Shown: positions 1 to 8,005 of the stretch, one piece after another
Position numbering within the stretch: position 1 is the first letter of the stretch
Layout of the letters: every line of letters starts with the position of its first letter
Source: G963665005 sp963665005
Lineage (GTDB): Bacteria > Bacillota > Clostridia > Christensenellales > SZUA-584
Direction of reading: 5' to 3'
Length of the DNA stretch: 64,000 bases
Assembly: GCA_963665005.2 (NCBI GenBank)
Contig: CAXXTQ010000001.1
Location: 992,001 to 1,056,000 of the forward strand
Notes under the pieces: generated by a model
Seen by the model: the letters and a program-made list of their open reading frames with translations, nothing else
The model's database searches: none
Told to the model about the DNA's origin: nothing
Made by a program: the position numbers and the translations under genes

Positions 1-930
1 GACGGACGCAAGGTTACCGTGCGTTTTGAAGATGACGATTATAATGTCGGCGACAGCGTCGTTGTATCTGCGCAGGACGGAACGCAAATGGGCAGCGGTG
101 CTGTGCAGATTGCCAATCCTGTTTATATCTCGGCAAAGGGCGGCGTAATAGAAAAAATATATGAGAACACAGGAGACGAAGTTAAAAGAGGCGGCAAACT
201 CTTCTCGCTCGATGGAGAAATATTATCTGCCGAGCTTTATTCGCAGATAGAGCTGCGCAAAGAAAAGCAGCAAGATTTGGCAGAGGTGAAAGCCGACATG
301 AATGCTCTTGCGGTAAGAGCGGGCACGGACGGAGTTGTAACGGCGCTGGAGCTTAACAAAGAGCAGCTTGTGCAGGAAGGCACGCCTTTGTTTACCATAC
401 AGAGCAACGAACAGATAAAACTGGATGTTGAAATTGACGAGCTTGATATAGCGAACATTTCTCTTGAAACTCTTGCGACGGTAACGTTCGAGGCTATACC
501 CGAAAAAGAATATACGGGCAAGGTGGTAAAAATTAATCCTATCGGCGTTTCGGTAAATAACGTAACTAACTTTACGATAACTTTGCAGATTGAGGAAGCA
601 AAGGAAGTTCTCATTGGCATGAGCGCCGATGTTGATATTGTTTCGCAGAAGGCAGAGGACGTACTTGTTATACCTATCGAGGCTATACAAATTAAAGACG
701 GCGAGAAATTCGTAGTATTCGAAGAGGATGTCGACGAGGATCTTATGTCTACGCCGGCTACTCATAAAATAACAACGGGTATCACCGACGGCGTTATAAT
801 TGAAGTGTTAGAAGGATTAAAGCAGGGCGACAGAATTGCCGTTCCTCAGGCAAAGGAATTTGATGTTCAGAGCTTTATGATGAACGGGGGAGCAAGAGAA
901 GACGAAAACGGCGACAGCCGTTTTGAATAA
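1..930 (+). CDS. HlyD/MacA-type efflux adaptor subunit (5' partial)
   Basis: Membrane-fusion adaptor that would link an ABC exporter to extracytoplasmic substrate handling. The frame is open from the first base, so the true start and N-terminal membrane anchor lie outside the window. Seen: a lipoyl-like half (GGVIEKIYENTGDEV), a short helical stretch rich in Glu/Lys/Gln, a second lipoyl half (GTDGVVTALELN), then beta-barrel and membrane-proximal segments ending in an acidic tail. The helical hairpin is very short, as in adaptors of Gram-positive bacteria that have no outer membrane. It is followed by a MacB-type ATPase and permease in the same direction, giving a three-gene exporter. The exported substrate cannot be told from sequence. 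Confidence 0.88.
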   Translation, partial: DGRKVTVRFEDDDYNVGDSVVVSAQDGTQMGSGAVQIANPVYISAKGGVIEKIYENTGDEVKRGGKLFSLDGEILSAELYSQIELRKEKQQDLAEVKADMNALAVRAGTDGVVTALELNKEQLVQEGTPLFTIQSNEQIKLDVEIDELDIANISLETLATVTFEAIPEKEYTGKVVKINPIGVSVNNVTNFTITLQIEEAKEVLIGMSADVDIVSQKAEDVLVIPIEAIQIKDGEKFVVFEEDVDEDLMSTPATHKITTGITDGVIIEVLEGLKQGDRIAVPQAKEFDVQSFMMNGGAREDENGDSRFE

Positions 931-943
931 AGGTGCAATAGAT

Positions 944-1633
944 ATGATAGAACTGCGTGATATAAAAAAGACGTACCAGATGGGAGAGGTGGCTGTGCAC
1001 GCTTTAGATGGCGTTTCTGCGTCTATTGCAGACGGAGAGTTTGTGGCTGTCATAGGTCCATCGGGAAGCGGTAAATCCACGCTTATGAACGTTATAGGAT
1101 GTCTCGATTTAGCCGATGAAGGCGAGTATAAGCTAAACGGGCAGTCTATTGAAGACTATACGGAAAAACAGCTTGGTGTGATCCGCAATAAAGAGATAGG
1201 TTTTATATTCCAGCAATTTAACCTTTTAGCTAAGCTAACGGCATACGAGAATGTTGAACTTCCGCTTATTTACCAGGGGCTCGGAGCGGGCGAGCGTAAA
1301 AAAAGAGTTCTCGAGTCGCTGGAAAAAGTCGGCCTTAGCGACAGAATGAAACACAGGCCCAACGAGCTTTCGGGAGGCCAGCAGCAAAGAGTAGCTATCG
1401 CGAGGGCGCTTTCTACCCGGCCGACTCTTATACTTGCGGACGAGCCTACGGGAAACCTTGATTCAACATCGGGAAAAGAAATAATGAATATTCTCATTGG
1501 CCTGCACCAAGAAGGCAGGGGAATAATGCTTATAACGCACGATAACGATATCGCGAACAAGGCGGGCAGGCGGCTGCATATGCTTGACGGCAAGATAGAT
1601 TATGACAGCGCGGGCGGGGGGAAATCGGCATGA
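944..1633 (+). CDS. ABC transporter ATP-binding protein, MacB/LolD type
   Basis: ATPase that powers the neighbouring MacB-like permease. Motifs seen: Walker A GPSGSGKST, Q-loop region FIFQQFNLL, ABC signature LSGGQQQRVAIARAL, Walker B LILADEPTGNLD and a switch His in ITHD. About 229 residues is normal for the family. The ATG at 944 is preferred over an in-frame TTG at 923 because AAAGGTG at 929-935 lies about 8 bases upstream and the resulting start (MIELRDIKKTY) fits the family. The stop overlaps the next start (ATGA at 1630-1633), which implies translational coupling with the permease. Confidence 0.93.
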   Translation: MIELRDIKKTYQMGEVAVHALDGVSASIADGEFVAVIGPSGSGKSTLMNVIGCLDLADEGEYKLNGQSIEDYTEKQLGVIRNKEIGFIFQQFNLLAKLTAYENVELPLIYQGLGAGERKKRVLESLEKVGLSDRMKHRPNELSGGQQQRVAIARALSTRPTLILADEPTGNLDSTSGKEIMNILIGLHQEGRGIMLITHDNDIANKAGRRLHMLDGKIDYDSAGGGKSA

Positions 1634-2793
1634 AGTTTTCACAGGCGTTAAAAATGGCGTTCGTTGCGCTTAAGGGAAACAAGATGAGGTCGTTTCTCAC
1701 TATGCTCGGAATCATCATAGGCGTTGTAGCTGTAACGCTTTTGATATCGGTCGTGCAGGGCGCGACGGGAGAGATAACAGGACAGATAGAAAGCCTTGGG
1801 TCTAATCTGCTTCAGGTTTCGCTTACAGGCTCTGAGCCGACTTATCTAACCTTAGAAGATATAGAAAAGCTTGAGGATAGCGAATATATATACGGAGTTA
1901 CGGGTATTGTCAGCAAAACGACGAATATAAAGGCGGGCGATGAGGCCGATTTTTATACGGTCGAAGGCGTTACGAACAGCTATCAGGAGATAACAGGGCA
2001 GGTTATAAAACAAGGGCGGTTTATATCGGATATTGATGTGGAGGCTCATACATATAACGCAGTCGTTGGTATAGAAGTCGCGAAAGAGCTGTTTGGTACC
2101 GAGGATTGCCTTGGCAACAAGATTGACATAGAAGGGTTTGATTTTACAATAGTCGGGCTGCTTGAAGAGTCTGATACCATGCTGGCGAACAAGGACAACA
2201 ATGTAATAATATCGCTTACCACAGCGCAAAGGCTTTTCCGCAACAAAGAATTCGATACGCTGTATATCTCGGCTACCACGCGTGAGCTTGTCGATAAAGC
2301 GGAAGAAGTTACGGACGATTTTCTTATTCGCGAGCTCGGCGATGAAGATCTGTACAGAATAATAAATCAGAATATGATACTCGACGTTATGAACGAGGTC
2401 ATGAGCGTAATGACGATACTACTCTCGGGCATAGCGGCAATATCGCTTCTTGTCGGCGGAATAGGTATAATGAATATCATGCTTGTTTCAGTTACCGAGA
2501 GAACAAGAGAGATAGGTATTCGCAAAGCAATAGGCGCGCAGAAAAGCGATATATTGACGCAGTTTTTGATTGAGGCGGTAGTGCTCTCGGTAACGGGCGG
2601 TGCAATAGGCGTCGGAATAAGCTATATAGGGCTCCAGATTATAGGCACCGCCATGGGCATAGGCATGTCAATGACACTGGCGACGATTGCGCTGGCGCTT
2701 GGGTTCTCCGCTTTCGTGGGTGTTGTGTTTGGTATATATCCCGCGAACAAGGCGGCTAACCTAAAACCTATAGACGCGCTAAGATACGAATAA
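1630..2793 (+). CDS. MacB-like ABC transporter permease (FtsX fold)
   Basis: Membrane subunit of the exporter; mechanotransmission-type permeases of this family move peptides, lipids or drugs out of the membrane. Seen: one membrane segment near residues 18-42, a large extracytoplasmic core domain of about 210 residues, then three C-terminal membrane segments. The conserved ERTREIGIRKAIGA coupling motif and a terminal NLKPIDALRYE are present, typical of the FtsX/MacB family. Length (387 aa) is normal for a permease separate from its ATPase. It is coupled to the ATPase gene by a 4-base overlap. Substrate unknown. Confidence 0.92.
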   Translation: MKFSQALKMAFVALKGNKMRSFLTMLGIIIGVVAVTLLISVVQGATGEITGQIESLGSNLLQVSLTGSEPTYLTLEDIEKLEDSEYIYGVTGIVSKTTNIKAGDEADFYTVEGVTNSYQEITGQVIKQGRFISDIDVEAHTYNAVVGIEVAKELFGTEDCLGNKIDIEGFDFTIVGLLEESDTMLANKDNNVIISLTTAQRLFRNKEFDTLYISATTRELVDKAEEVTDDFLIRELGDEDLYRIINQNMILDVMNEVMSVMTILLSGIAAISLLVGGIGIMNIMLVSVTERTREIGIRKAIGAQKSDILTQFLIEAVVLSVTGGAIGVGISYIGLQIIGTAMGIGMSMTLATIALALGFSAFVGVVFGIYPANKAANLKPIDALRYE

Positions 2794-2799
2794 ATCCGA

Positions 2800-2940
2800 T
2801 GCGAAACTCACGTTTGTCATCAGGCCTGAATTGCGAGGGCTCTGCCCTCGCACTCCCGCTTCTTTTCTTAAAGAAAAGAAGCAAAAGATGTGGTAAATGC
2901 CTTTATAAAGGCATTTACCGACAATTTTTAATAGTCCGTG
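2800..2940. repeat. composite intergenic palindromic element, copy A
   Basis: Three consecutive perfect or near-perfect palindromes with no coding sense: GCGAGGGC-TCT-GCCCTCGC (2833-2851), a 12-bp arm palindrome of GCTTCTTTTCTT type (2858-2882), and a 28-bp palindrome starting GGTAAATGCC (2892-2919). The lead-in CTCACGTTTGTCATC (about 2809-2823) recurs in the element near 24669, and the GCTTCTTTTCTT palindrome recurs near 7847. No long T-run follows a stem, so these are not simple terminators. They look like dispersed short palindromic repeats. Confidence 0.7.
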
Positions 2941-2971
2941 TTTTTCTTTTTCATTAGATAAAATATATCTT

Positions 2972-3007
2972 GTCATTCTAAATCAGCAAAGCTGATAAAG
3001 AATCTTA
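2972..3007. repeat. TGTCATTC...GAATCTT intergenic repeat, half copy
   Basis: TGTCATTC followed by a small stem (AATCAGC AAA GCTGAT) and AAGAATCTT. The same end sequences form a longer inverted repeat at 6705-6776. Probably one arm of a dispersed intergenic repeat. Confidence 0.5.
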
Positions 3008-3079
3008 AAGCTTAGTATTAATAGCCTATATTTTGTAGTATAATAAACGCTGGATATTTATAATGGCGGGCGATAAAAT

Positions 3080-3817
3080 ATGAAACTTAAAAAAGGCGAA
3101 AAAATTGAAGATTTACAGAACGGTTTTTCTATAATACAAAATCCGCAGTTTTTTTCGTTTGGCACGGATGCTGTTCTGCTTGCCCATTTCGCTGATATTA
3201 CAAAAGGCGAAAGAGTGATAGATTTTTGCACAGGCTGCGCAATTATTCCCATTCTTCTCTGCGCTAAAAAGAAGGGCGCGCGAATTTTGGGCATAGAAAT
3301 ACAAGAACAGATTGCCGATATAGCAAAAAGAAGCATTGAGCTAAATTCACTCGAAGAGCAGATTGATATCGTCCATGGCGATATAAAGAATATTCTTGAT
3401 ATAGCCGAATACGGCGCGGATGCTGTTGTCGTTAATCCGCCGTATGAGAAAGCGGGCTCGGGCAAGCATAACGAAAACGAGTTCGTCAACATAGCCAAAA
3501 AAGAGATTATGTGTGAGCTGCGTGACGTGATAAGCTCTGCGGCAAAAATACTGCGCACGGGCGGCAGGCTTTATATGATTTACAGAACGGAGCGATTCCC
3601 CGAACTTATGCAGTGTATGCGAGAGTATAAGATAGAGCCAAAGCGTATGAGAATGGTTGCGCAAAGAAGCGGCAAAGCGCCGAATTTTGTATTGGTAGAA
3701 GCAAGAAAAGGAGCACGGCAGGGAGCCTCGTTTTTGCCTGAGCTTGTTGTGTACGAAAAGGACGGAGAGTATACCAAAGAGCTTAAAGAAATTTATAATA
3801 TTAAGGAGCAGGTCTGA
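3080..3817 (+). CDS. tRNA1(Val) adenine-37 N6-methyltransferase-like protein (TrmN6/YabB family)
   Basis: SAM-dependent methyltransferase that in characterised relatives methylates N6 of an adenine in tRNA. Seen: a SAM-binding motif VIDFCTGCAIIPILL (about residues 46-60), an acidic ribose-binding position in GIEIQ (71-75), and the N6-adenine signature NPPY (119-122). The 245-residue length matches the family. It directly precedes rsmI, with TGATG sharing one base, the common Firmicute pairing of this gene with rsmI. Target specificity is inferred from the family only. A TATAAT at 3039-3044 may be its -10 element, but the -35 is poor. Confidence 0.88.
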   Translation: MKLKKGEKIEDLQNGFSIIQNPQFFSFGTDAVLLAHFADITKGERVIDFCTGCAIIPILLCAKKKGARILGIEIQEQIADIAKRSIELNSLEEQIDIVHGDIKNILDIAEYGADAVVVNPPYEKAGSGKHNENEFVNIAKKEIMCELRDVISSAAKILRTGGRLYMIYRTERFPELMQCMREYKIEPKRMRMVAQRSGKAPNFVLVEARKGARQGASFLPELVVYEKDGEYTKELKEIYNIKEQV

Positions 3818-4620
3818 TGTTGTATATTGTCGCGACGCCCATAGGAAACTTAGAGGATATCACGCTTCGTGCGCTGCGCGTACTGGGCGAGGTCGATTTT
3901 ATCGCGGCGGAGGACACGAGAAGGACTATAAAGCTTTTAAACCATTACGATATAAAAACTAAGCTTATCAGTTTTCATGAACACAGCGATAAAGGAAGGC
4001 GCGATTATATTATAAGCGAGCTTCTGGAAGGGAAAAACGCTGCGCTTGTGTCCGATGCGGGAACGCCGCTTATATCCGATCCGGGCGCGATGCTCGTTAA
4101 ACAAGCGGTAAAAAGAGGGTTAGAGGTAACGGCGCTTCCGGGCGCTTGTGCGGCGACGACCGCGCTTTGTTTATCCGGGCTCGATGGGGGGTTTGTTTTT
4201 CTCGGTTTTTTGCCGAAAAAGGCGGGCGAGAAAAAAGAGCAGATAGAAAGCATAAAAAACAGCCGCCTGCCGTGCGTAGTATACGAAAGCCCGCATAAGC
4301 TAAGCAAAACGCTCGTTGAGCTTTTAGAGCAGCTTGGCGCACAAAGAAAAATCGTGATAGCGAAAGAATTGACGAAAATACACGAAAGCGTATTTAGGGG
4401 CAGTTTAAAAGAGGCGGCGCAAGCTTTTGAATCTGCGCAAAAGGGAGAATTCGTGCTTATCATTGAAGCGGCGCCCGAAACGGCACAAGCAAGCGACGAG
4501 CAGATTAGCAAACTTGTAGAAAAATATATACAATCGGGAATGACAAAAAAAGATGCCGCTAAAGCGGCATCAGAGAAACTTGGTGTTAGTAAAAACCGGG
4601 CTTACCGGCTTACTATCTAA
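3817..4620 (+). CDS. rsmI: 16S rRNA (cytidine-1402-2'-O)-methyltransferase
   Basis: Methylates the ribose of C1402 in the decoding centre of 16S rRNA. Seen: N-terminal IGNLEDITLRAL, AAEDTRRT, and the tetrapyrrole-methylase-fold motif GTPLISDPG, all hallmarks of RsmI. The C-terminal 40 residues form a helix-turn-helix-like tail (KKDAAKAASEKLGVSKNRAY). 267 residues is typical. An AAGGAG at 3803-3808, inside the preceding gene, is the ribosome binding site, and the stop and start share one base, so translation is coupled. Confidence 0.96.
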   Translation: MLYIVATPIGNLEDITLRALRVLGEVDFIAAEDTRRTIKLLNHYDIKTKLISFHEHSDKGRRDYIISELLEGKNAALVSDAGTPLISDPGAMLVKQAVKRGLEVTALPGACAATTALCLSGLDGGFVFLGFLPKKAGEKKEQIESIKNSRLPCVVYESPHKLSKTLVELLEQLGAQRKIVIAKELTKIHESVFRGSLKEAAQAFESAQKGEFVLIIEAAPETAQASDEQISKLVEKYIQSGMTKKDAAKAASEKLGVSKNRAYRLTI

Positions 4621-4636
4621 TAAATAATTATTGAAT

Positions 4637-4873
4637 TTACTTTAATTTGTCTAAGCATTCGGAACAAATTTTAGCGCCTTTATACTCTGTGACACCAGTA
4701 ATGCTATCGCAGAAAAGACAAGCAGGCTGATACTTTCCAAGAATAATATGGTTGTCATCCACAAAGATCTCTATCGGATCTTTTATGTCGATTCCCATTA
4801 CTCTTCTTAATTCGATAGGCAGAACGATACGCCCTAACGAATCAACCTTTCTTACAATCCCAGTTGACTTCAT
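4637..4873 (-). CDS. AbrB/SpoVT-type transition regulator with C-terminal zinc ribbon
   Basis: Small DNA-binding protein of the swapped-hairpin AbrB fold, typically a homodimer or tetramer that controls transition-state genes. Seen: STGIVRKVDSLGRIVLP and ELRRVMGI in the AbrB domain, then two CxxC pairs (CLFC and CSEC) that probably bind a structural metal. Two in-frame ATGs exist. The one at 4873 is chosen because AGGAGA (4887-4882) overlaps the outer ATG at 4882 but is well spaced for 4873. A promoter lies upstream. Its targets are unknown. Confidence 0.88.
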   Translation of the reverse strand: MKSTGIVRKVDSLGRIVLPIELRRVMGIDIKDPIEIFVDDNHIILGKYQPACLFCDSITGVTEYKGAKICSECLDKLK

Positions 4874-4937
4874 GTTTTTCATCTCCTAATAATATAATAT
4901 GTTTCTAACCATGGCATACCAAACCATGATATATCAA

Positions 4938-4967
4938 AATATAACAAATTATAAGGTATTTTGTCAA
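4938..4967 (-). promoter_or_regulatory. sigma-A type promoter of the AbrB-like gene
   Basis: Reading the minus strand: TTGACA (4967-4962), an 18-base spacer, then TATATT (4943-4938). It lies about 65 bases upstream of the AbrB-like start. The region between promoter and gene has short dyads (CCATGG, and ACCATG repeated), which could serve autoregulation, but that is inference. Confidence 0.6.
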
Positions 4968-5071
4968 CCTAAAAATGCAAAAAATAGTAATGATTAATAA
5001 AAAGTTCATAAATGCATATATATGTTAGATAAAGTATTTAAAAGCTTTATTTCGGAACAGAGGTGGCTGTA

Positions 5072-5656
5072 ATGATAAACTATATTTGGGCGTTTCTTAT
5101 CATCGTAGGCACTCTTTTTGGTATTGTTACCGGCAACGCAGACGAAGTATCAAAAGCGGCGGTAAACGGTGCGAAAGACGCCGCTTTGCTCTGCGTCAGC
5201 CTTATAGGCGCGTATGCTCTCTGGCTCGGCGTGCTTAATATTGCAAAAGAAGCGGGGCTGATAAATTCTATCGCGAGGCGCTTGCGCAGAATTATAAAAT
5301 GGCTTTTCCCCGAGGTTCCGCCCGACAGCGCCGCAAGCGGATATATCACGCTTAATATCGTCGCGAACATGCTCGGTATGGGAAACGCCGCGACGCCTTT
5401 CGGGCTAAAGGCAATGAAAGAGCTGCAAACGCTTAACCCGAATAAACATAGAGCGACCGATTCAATGTGCATGCTGCTTGTTATAAACGCTTCTTCGGTA
5501 CAGCTTATTCCGCTTACCGTGATATCGCTTAGAAGCACAGCCGGGTCTGCCGCGCCGGCGGAGATAGTTCTGACCGCATTTTTAGCGACAAGCGTTACTA
5601 CGATAGTCGGTATAACGGCGGCAAAGATATTGCAAAGAGCGGCAAAATGCAGGTAG
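5072..5656 (+). CDS. spmA: spore maturation protein A
   Basis: Integral membrane protein of the nucleoside-recognition (Gate) superfamily, needed with SpmB for proper spore core dehydration in Bacillus and Clostridium relatives. Seen: about five hydrophobic segments and the conserved stretch NMLGMGNAATPFGLKAM with following residues RATDSMCMLLVINASS. 194 residues is normal. The ATG at 5072 is preferred over an in-frame GTG at 5063 because AGAGGTGG at 5059-5066 is the ribosome binding site. The 3' end overlaps spmB by 10 bases. Presence of spmAB supports an endospore former. Confidence 0.93.
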   Translation: MINYIWAFLIIVGTLFGIVTGNADEVSKAAVNGAKDAALLCVSLIGAYALWLGVLNIAKEAGLINSIARRLRRIIKWLFPEVPPDSAASGYITLNIVANMLGMGNAATPFGLKAMKELQTLNPNKHRATDSMCMLLVINASSVQLIPLTVISLRSTAGSAAPAEIVLTAFLATSVTTIVGITAAKILQRAAKCR

Positions 5657-6174
5657 TAACGTATATCTCCGCCGTGTTCGTGCCGCTTTTTATCGCCGGA
5701 ATAGTGGTATTCGGGCTGGCGAAAAAGGTTGCCGTTTACGATTCTTTTATCACAGGCGCGAAGCAGGGGCTCGATACGGTTGTGCGTATACTGCCTTTCG
5801 TTGTGGGGTTCGTGTTCGCGATAAACATTTTTACCGCTTCGGGGTGTTTCGAATACATAGCCGCCGCGCTCTCGCCCGTGTTAAAGCCTGTCGGCATACC
5901 GCCCGAGATACTGCCGCTTGCGCTAATGCGCCCGTTCTCGGGCAGCGCGTCTATAAGCGTGCTATCGACGATACTAAGTAAATACGGCCCCGATAGTTTT
6001 ATAGGCAGAAGCGCGAGCACTCTTATGGGATCTTCCGAGACGCTTTTTTATACTACCGCGCTTTATTTCGGCAGCGTGGGCATAAAAAAGACGAGGCATA
6101 CCGTGCCCGCTTCGCTCATAGCCGAGGCTTTCGGGCTTGTCGCTTCCGTTTTGTTTTGTAACCTGCTTTTTTAG
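5647..6174 (+). CDS. spmB: spore maturation protein B
   Basis: Partner of SpmA in the membrane, with the same Gate-domain fold. Seen: hydrophobic segments separated by FVVGFVFAINIFTASG and the family signature MRPFSGSASISVL with SSETLFYTTALYFGSVG. 175 residues is standard. It overlaps spmA by 10 bases and is therefore co-translated. The gene ends just before a palindromic repeat cluster. Confidence 0.94.
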   Translation: MQVVTYISAVFVPLFIAGIVVFGLAKKVAVYDSFITGAKQGLDTVVRILPFVVGFVFAINIFTASGCFEYIAAALSPVLKPVGIPPEILPLALMRPFSGSASISVLSTILSKYGPDSFIGRSASTLMGSSETLFYTTALYFGSVGIKKTRHTVPASLIAEAFGLVASVLFCNLLF

Positions 6175-6175
6175 G

Positions 6176-6274
6176 AACCACCGCTTAAGGGCTCTGCCCT
6201 TAAGAATCCCGCCAAAGGGACAATTGTCCCTTTGGAATCCCTTTATGCCATACCGCTTCGCGGCATGGCGGTTT
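6176..6274. repeat. composite intergenic palindromic element, copy B
   Basis: Three back-to-back hairpins directly after spmB: CTTAAGGGC-TCT-GCCCTTAAG (6184-6204), a 24-bp perfect palindrome with arms CCAAAGGGACAA (6212-6235), and GCCATACCGC-TTC-GCGGCATGGC with one mismatch (6247-6269). AACCACCGC at the left end and GCGGTTT at the right end also pair, so the whole unit is bounded by an inverted repeat. The first stem resembles the first stem of copy A (GGGC-TCT-GCCC) and the last resembles a stem in copy C. Confidence 0.72.
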
Positions 6275-6283
6275 AAATTTTTT

Positions 6284-6303
6284 ATGGTACCATATGATAC
6301 CAT
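6284..6303. promoter_or_regulatory. 20-bp imperfect dyad upstream of the XRE-like gene
   Basis: ATGGTACCATATGATACCAT is a palindrome with one mismatched pair. It lies about 107 bases before the small helix-turn-helix gene, and may be an operator. No consensus -35 was found; a TATAAT at 6385-6390 could be the -10. Confidence 0.35.
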
Positions 6304-6409
6304 AATCCAATTTTTTTAAAATTATATAGTAAAATATTATTAATCTGATTCAGGTTAAAAATCAATATGGCGCAAATATTAAGCTATAATTTTGTTTGAG
6401 GTGATATAA

Positions 6410-6652
6410 ATGGACATAAAAAAAGAAAGCGAGCAACAGCTCGGAACGATGCAGAAGAATTTTAAAATGCTGCGCGAAAAAAGAAACTGGTCAATTAAGA
6501 AGTTATCCGAGATTACGGGGATAAGCGAAAAAATTCTTGAAGATATAGAAAGCGGGCGCGATTTTGACGTTTATTATCTTTTCGAGTTATGTAGTCTCTA
6601 TAATATAAAGCCGCATAAGATATTTCTTACTATAAAAGGACTTAATTCATAG
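6410..6652 (+). CDS. small XRE-like helix-turn-helix protein
   Basis: An 80-residue putative DNA-binding protein. Seen: a helix-turn-helix of the Cro/XRE type from about residue 16 to 70 (MLREKRNWSIKKLSEITGIS, then ILEDIESGRDFDVYYLFELC). No second domain is present. GAGGTGAT at 6399-6406 is a good ribosome binding site. A clear intrinsic terminator follows at 6679, so it is a single-gene unit. It precedes an RES-domain gene, but the terminator between them argues against a simple toxin-antitoxin operon. Target unknown. Confidence 0.82.
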   Translation: MDIKKESEQQLGTMQKNFKMLREKRNWSIKKLSEITGISEKILEDIESGRDFDVYYLFELCSLYNIKPHKIFLTIKGLNS

Positions 6653-6678
6653 AAAAAAATTCGTGCCACTCCTTTCAC

Positions 6679-6702
6679 AGAGGCTTTAAGCCTCTTTTTT
6701 TT
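6679..6702 (+). terminator. intrinsic terminator after the XRE-like gene
   Basis: AGAGGC stem (6679-6684), 5-base loop, GCCTCT (6690-6695), followed by eight T. Ends transcription of the small helix-turn-helix gene. Confidence 0.85.
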
Positions 6703-6704
6703 GC

Positions 6705-6776
6705 TGTCATTCCACGCTACAAAGAATCATAAAAAAGATTTAGAAAATAAGATTCTTCACTTCGTTCAGAATGACA
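6705..6776. repeat. TGTCATTC / GAATGACA inverted repeat
   Basis: Outer arms TGTCATTC (6705-6712) and GAATGACA (6769-6776), inner arms AAGAATC (6722-6728) and GATTCTT (6751-6757). The result is an imperfect 72-base hairpin. The same end sequences occur near 2972-3007. Likely a dispersed non-coding repeat. Confidence 0.6.
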
Positions 6777-6890
6777 TATTTACAGTTTTTTCAAGGAAAA
6801 TAGAGATATTTGGCGAAATAATAAAAGAATAAAGTCAGTGATATTATCAAATTATCTTTATAAAGATTTCAATGAAAGGTACGGATAAAT

Positions 6891-7751
6891 TTGGATAATA
6901 ATAAAGTAATAATTAATATATTGAATAATATGAAGACATTTGATATATTGATTAAAATTAATAAATTTAATCAATTAACACCAAAAACTGCATCACGTAA
7001 GGACTTACTTGAATGTTTGCATGAAGCCGTTCCTGTTCATTTAATCACACATCGAAAATTAGATATACCAGAATTTTTTAGAGTACGAAAGAATGATGAT
7101 AGGATTCCTTTCAATACTCATGATGATTTTTGGTATCCACCAGCTAATAAAGCTAATATTGGGAGATTGAATAAAAAAAATGAGTCTATGTTGTATTTGA
7201 GTCTCGATCCAGCTACGCCTTTTCATGAAGTTAGAATACAGCCTGGCGAGTACTTTACATTAATGATGTATGGTTATAAATCTGATAAAAAGTTATTTGC
7301 CTTGTTAATCGAAGGACTTTCAATGGAAAAACAAAAGACTTTACGAGAATTAGGACTAACCGAAACAGGTTTGGTAAATTATAATACAATTAATAATTTA
7401 ATAAGGTCAGAAATGATTAAAGATGTAGGCAAGGGTACGGAATATCTATATGACATAACAAATTTAATTAAAAATTTATTTGATAAAGATAATAGCGAGC
7501 AAGCTTTTCTGTACTCATCAGTAAATAATTATCAGCACAAGAATTGTGCGATTAGACCCAATGCAGCTGATTCTATTCTAGAATGTACCGGCTGCATTTT
7601 TGGTAAATTATTGAGTTATTCAGATAATGGAGAAACAGTTTCAATTAAACCTTTAAAAAGAACTATGCAGAAAATAGAAAAAGATAGAATTATAGAATAT
7701 GAATCTTTTTGTGGGAATGGAATAATTGATTTGAAAATGTTTAATAAATAA
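6891..7751 (+). CDS. RES-domain protein (putative NAD+-consuming fold), AT-rich
   Basis: 286 residues, weakly recognisable as the RES fold. Seen: FFRVR (62-66), IGRLN (90-94), LYLSLDPATPFHEVR (101-115) and LYSSV (207-211). Their spacing matches the Arg, Glu and Ser positions of RES toxins, whose studied members degrade NAD+. A non-canonical N-terminal region of about 58 residues precedes the domain. The start is TTG at 6891 with GAAAGG at 6874-6879; the next ATG is at residue 14. Base composition is far more AT-rich than the neighbours, suggesting horizontal acquisition. No adjacent antitoxin of the usual Xre/DUF2384 type is seen. Enzymatic activity is inference. Confidence 0.62.
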   Translation: MDNNKVIINILNNMKTFDILIKINKFNQLTPKTASRKDLLECLHEAVPVHLITHRKLDIPEFFRVRKNDDRIPFNTHDDFWYPPANKANIGRLNKKNESMLYLSLDPATPFHEVRIQPGEYFTLMMYGYKSDKKLFALLIEGLSMEKQKTLRELGLTETGLVNYNTINNLIRSEMIKDVGKGTEYLYDITNLIKNLFDKDNSEQAFLYSSVNNYQHKNCAIRPNAADSILECTGCIFGKLLSYSDNGETVSIKPLKRTMQKIEKDRIIEYESFCGNGIIDLKMFNK

Positions 7752-7810
7752 AAATATTATTTAATCTCCTATTATCCATACAATCTATATAAATATTCTT
7801 ATCCCTCCCC

Positions 7811-7894
7811 GCCATGACGCATCGCGTTATGGCGAACATGTCTTTTGCTTCTTTTCTTCAAGAAAAGAAGAGTAGCCCCAAGAGGCGAAGCCTC
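7811..7894. repeat. composite intergenic palindromic element, copy C
   Basis: Hairpins GCCATGACGC-ATC-GCGTTATGGC (7811-7833), a palindrome of arms CTTCTTTTCTT (about 7847-7870) also present in copy A, and GAGGC-GAA-GCCTC (7882-7894). No coding sequence and no T-run. Same family of stacked mini-hairpins as copies A and B. Confidence 0.65.
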
Positions 7895-7936
7895 CAATGC
7901 TAATCCTCTTATAAATCAAAACAGAGCCTTTTTCAC

Positions 7937-7965
7937 TTGACAAAACAAACTGCCAAAACTATGCT
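7937..7965 (+). promoter_or_regulatory. sigma-A type promoter of metG
   Basis: TTGACA at 7937-7942, 17-base spacer, TATGCT at 7960-7965, about 40 bases before the metG start. No T-box or other leader fits in the short untranslated region. Confidence 0.68.
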
Positions 7966-8005
7966 AGTATGATAGAAAAGTTTTTAATTATTTACAGGAG
8001 ATAAT

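Noticed and set aside
6410..7751. Canonical Xre-RES toxin-antitoxin operon
   Set aside because: An intrinsic terminator and a repeat separate the two genes, composition differs, and the small protein lacks a DUF2384-like domain.
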